A stretch of 64,000 bases of DNA from Epiperipatus broadwayi. Its lineage: Eukaryota; Onychophora; Udeonychophora; Euonychophora; Peripatidae. Shown here piece after piece: positions 62,732 through 64,000 of the stretch. The position numbers and the translations under genes were made by a program. Below the pieces are notes generated by a model. It saw only the letters and a program-made list of their open reading frames with translations, made no database searches and was not told where the DNA came from. The stretch covers positions 434,001 to 498,000 of the forward strand of contig JAQFVV010000144.1 in the NCBI GenBank assembly GCA_028023455.1. Direction: 5' to 3'. Every line of letters begins with the position of its first letter. Within the stretch, counting starts at the first letter, position 1.

Positions 62732-63725
62732 TGTTAGTTTTGACCTTCTGTGCAATCATAGTTATCTATAAATACAAAAGCTTAGATATAATTGATTTAT
62801 TATTCGTAAACAGTTACATCAATAATATAGTACATTGTGTCATTCTGGGGTCATTATTGCTATCCTCAGGTTTTAGGTTACATAATAGAGAAACTCGGGA
62901 ACTTGTTTGGCCTGGATTAGTTCCCGGTATCAGCTATGCGAGCTTTGTCTTCAGCATGGATGTGGTTGCTTGCTCTGTCATTTTTTTAATGCTAGTAGGC
63001 TCTAGTAATTGTTCTGGGCAAATGACACTTTTCTGTTTTATAATATGCTCTAGTGATATTTCAGATGTTTTAACTAAGGTTGAATAGTACTTGAAATCAA
63101 ATGTGTGTGTACAATATCATGATGCGTGTATGCATTACCTTACTTAGACATGGATGTGGTTGCTTGCTCTGTCATTTTTTTAATGCTAGTAGGCTCTAGT
63201 AATTGTTCTGGGCAAATGACACTTTTCTGTTTTATAATATACTCTAGTGATATTTCAGATGTTTTAACTAAGGTTGAATAGTACTTGAAATCAAATGTGT
63301 GTGTACAATATCATGATGCGTGTATGCATTACCTTACTTCCTTTTGTGAACAATGTAGATCTGAATAGTCACTTCCAACATACTGCCTGACATTATCCAA
63401 GAATCTTGTGATGTGTCTTCACTTCTGATACTATTTGATATTTGCTCAAATTATGGTTACCACTCTTTGTTTTGAACATTGTATACAACCTCTTTATGTC
63501 TCTCTTGCTAATTTGTAATTACAGAATATTTATACTTTCTTTGGATTCGAGAGACAAGCGGATTTTTATATAAGCAGTCACTTACCCTACTTCTTTACAT
63601 GAAAAATTACATTCCTCTGACAACGAATGTCTTTGCCTCTGGATAAATTCATTAACATCTTTTGCTTTTTTATTTACATTATACACACTTCTTTATTTTT
63701 AGAAAAACCTCTCCCATGTACAACA
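62732..63725 (-). repeat. 5' LTR of gypsy relic 2
   Basis: 994 bp, longer than its partner because of a 194-bp internal tandem duplication. The minus strand begins TGTTGTACATGG. A TATATAAAAA box on the minus strand at 63563-63572 may be the promoter. The plus-strand frame 62731-63087 is fortuitous. Confidence 0.85.
62955..63342. repeat. 194-bp near-identical tandem duplication
   Basis: Units 62955-63148 and 63149-63342 start CATGGATGTGGTTGC and differ at about one base (AATATGCTC against AATATACTC). The other LTR has one unit, so the duplication arose in this LTR, recently. Confidence 0.9.
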
Positions 63726-63729
63726 ATGA

Positions 63730-64000
63730 CAAAATGCTAAATTATTTTTTTGCCGAAAACTAAATGGTAGATAAAATAGATATATCATTAAAAGTCAACC
63801 TTACATTTTCATATATCACTATTCAAAAGATAATCAGTCTTATTTCCACCTGTTAGAAATATCATCATCACATTAGTGTGTCATCAATATATAAAGATCA
63901 ATATCTTTCATATCCAAATGCAACATTTAATGTGCTAAAAAAGATCTAAAATGATCATGATCAGCAATCTGCATCTTATTTGCAGTTTCAATCAATCATT
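63730..64000. other. A+T-rich flank of gypsy relic 2
   Basis: Nothing recognised to the window end. Confidence 0.5.

Larger units (their letters stand above)
54510..63725 (-). mobile_element. gypsy relic 2, full locus with nested elements
   Basis: LTRs at 54510-55331 and 62732-63725 share TGTTA...AACA ends. Between them, minus-strand order is gag, zinc knuckle, protease, start of RT, integrase and a pol tail. Most of RT/RNase H is deleted between about 59.7 and 59.9 kb. An RTE LINE (55669-58774) and a mariner-like element (60641-62366) interrupt it. Flanking tetramers (AAGA and ATGA) no longer match, which fits an old insertion. Confidence 0.8.

Noticed and set aside
62731-63087. 118-codon plus-strand ORF with hydrophobic segments
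   Set aside because: It lies wholly within the minus-strand gypsy 2 LTR and is not matched by an open frame in the other LTR.

Overview
The window is a repeat-packed, strongly A+T-rich stretch (roughly 70-75% A+T by eye) of a large metazoan nuclear genome. I found no host protein-coding gene, rRNA or functional tRNA. Everything recognisable is a transposable element or a simple repeat. The families present (Ty3/gypsy LTR elements, an RTE-type LINE, hAT, Tigger/pogo and mariner-like DNA elements, a tRNA-derived SINE) and LTR promoters pairing a TATA box with a TCAGTT initiator about 30 bp downstream suggest an arthropod or similar invertebrate. The species cannot be named from the sequence. 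One 500-N assembly gap lies at 44691-45190.

Layout. 1-2337: unique A+T-rich DNA. 2342-5944: young short LTR element A (1442/1441-bp LTRs, 720-bp interior, ATAC target duplication). 5949-22629: mostly non-coding, with minisatellites, an LTR-like repeat D (11600-12135), foldback repeats near 17-19 kb and a decayed Tigger transposase near 20.5 kb. 22634-30959: LTR element B (2.14-kb LTRs, ATAG target duplication, broken gag-like ORF), whose 3' LTR is split by LTR-like element C (27305-29791, TTAT duplication). 32196-32549: long hairpin. 33785-50630: minus-strand gypsy relic 1, with gag, protease, RT and integrase remnants between LTR-like repeats. It is interrupted by a 4.4-kb hAT-like element, which itself carries a SINE. 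An RTE tail, a second copy of D and a mariner-like MITE lie inside or beside its putative 3' LTR. 51618-52014: another foldback. 54510-63725: gypsy relic 2 (minus strand) with both LTRs, invaded by a 5'-inverted RTE (55669-58774) and a mariner-like MITE (60641-62366) that contains a further SINE.

Interplay. The region is a pile-up of nested insertions whose order can be read: gypsy 1 before hAT before SINE; gypsy 2 before RTE; gypsy 2 before MITE before SINE; B before C. The two LTRs of A, and those of B, differ mainly at CpG sites, which points to methylation-driven decay of inserted elements. No new enzymatic or defence system is visible. The most interesting signals are the CpG decay, the minimal tRNA-only SINE, the twin-primed RTE and several long hairpins.
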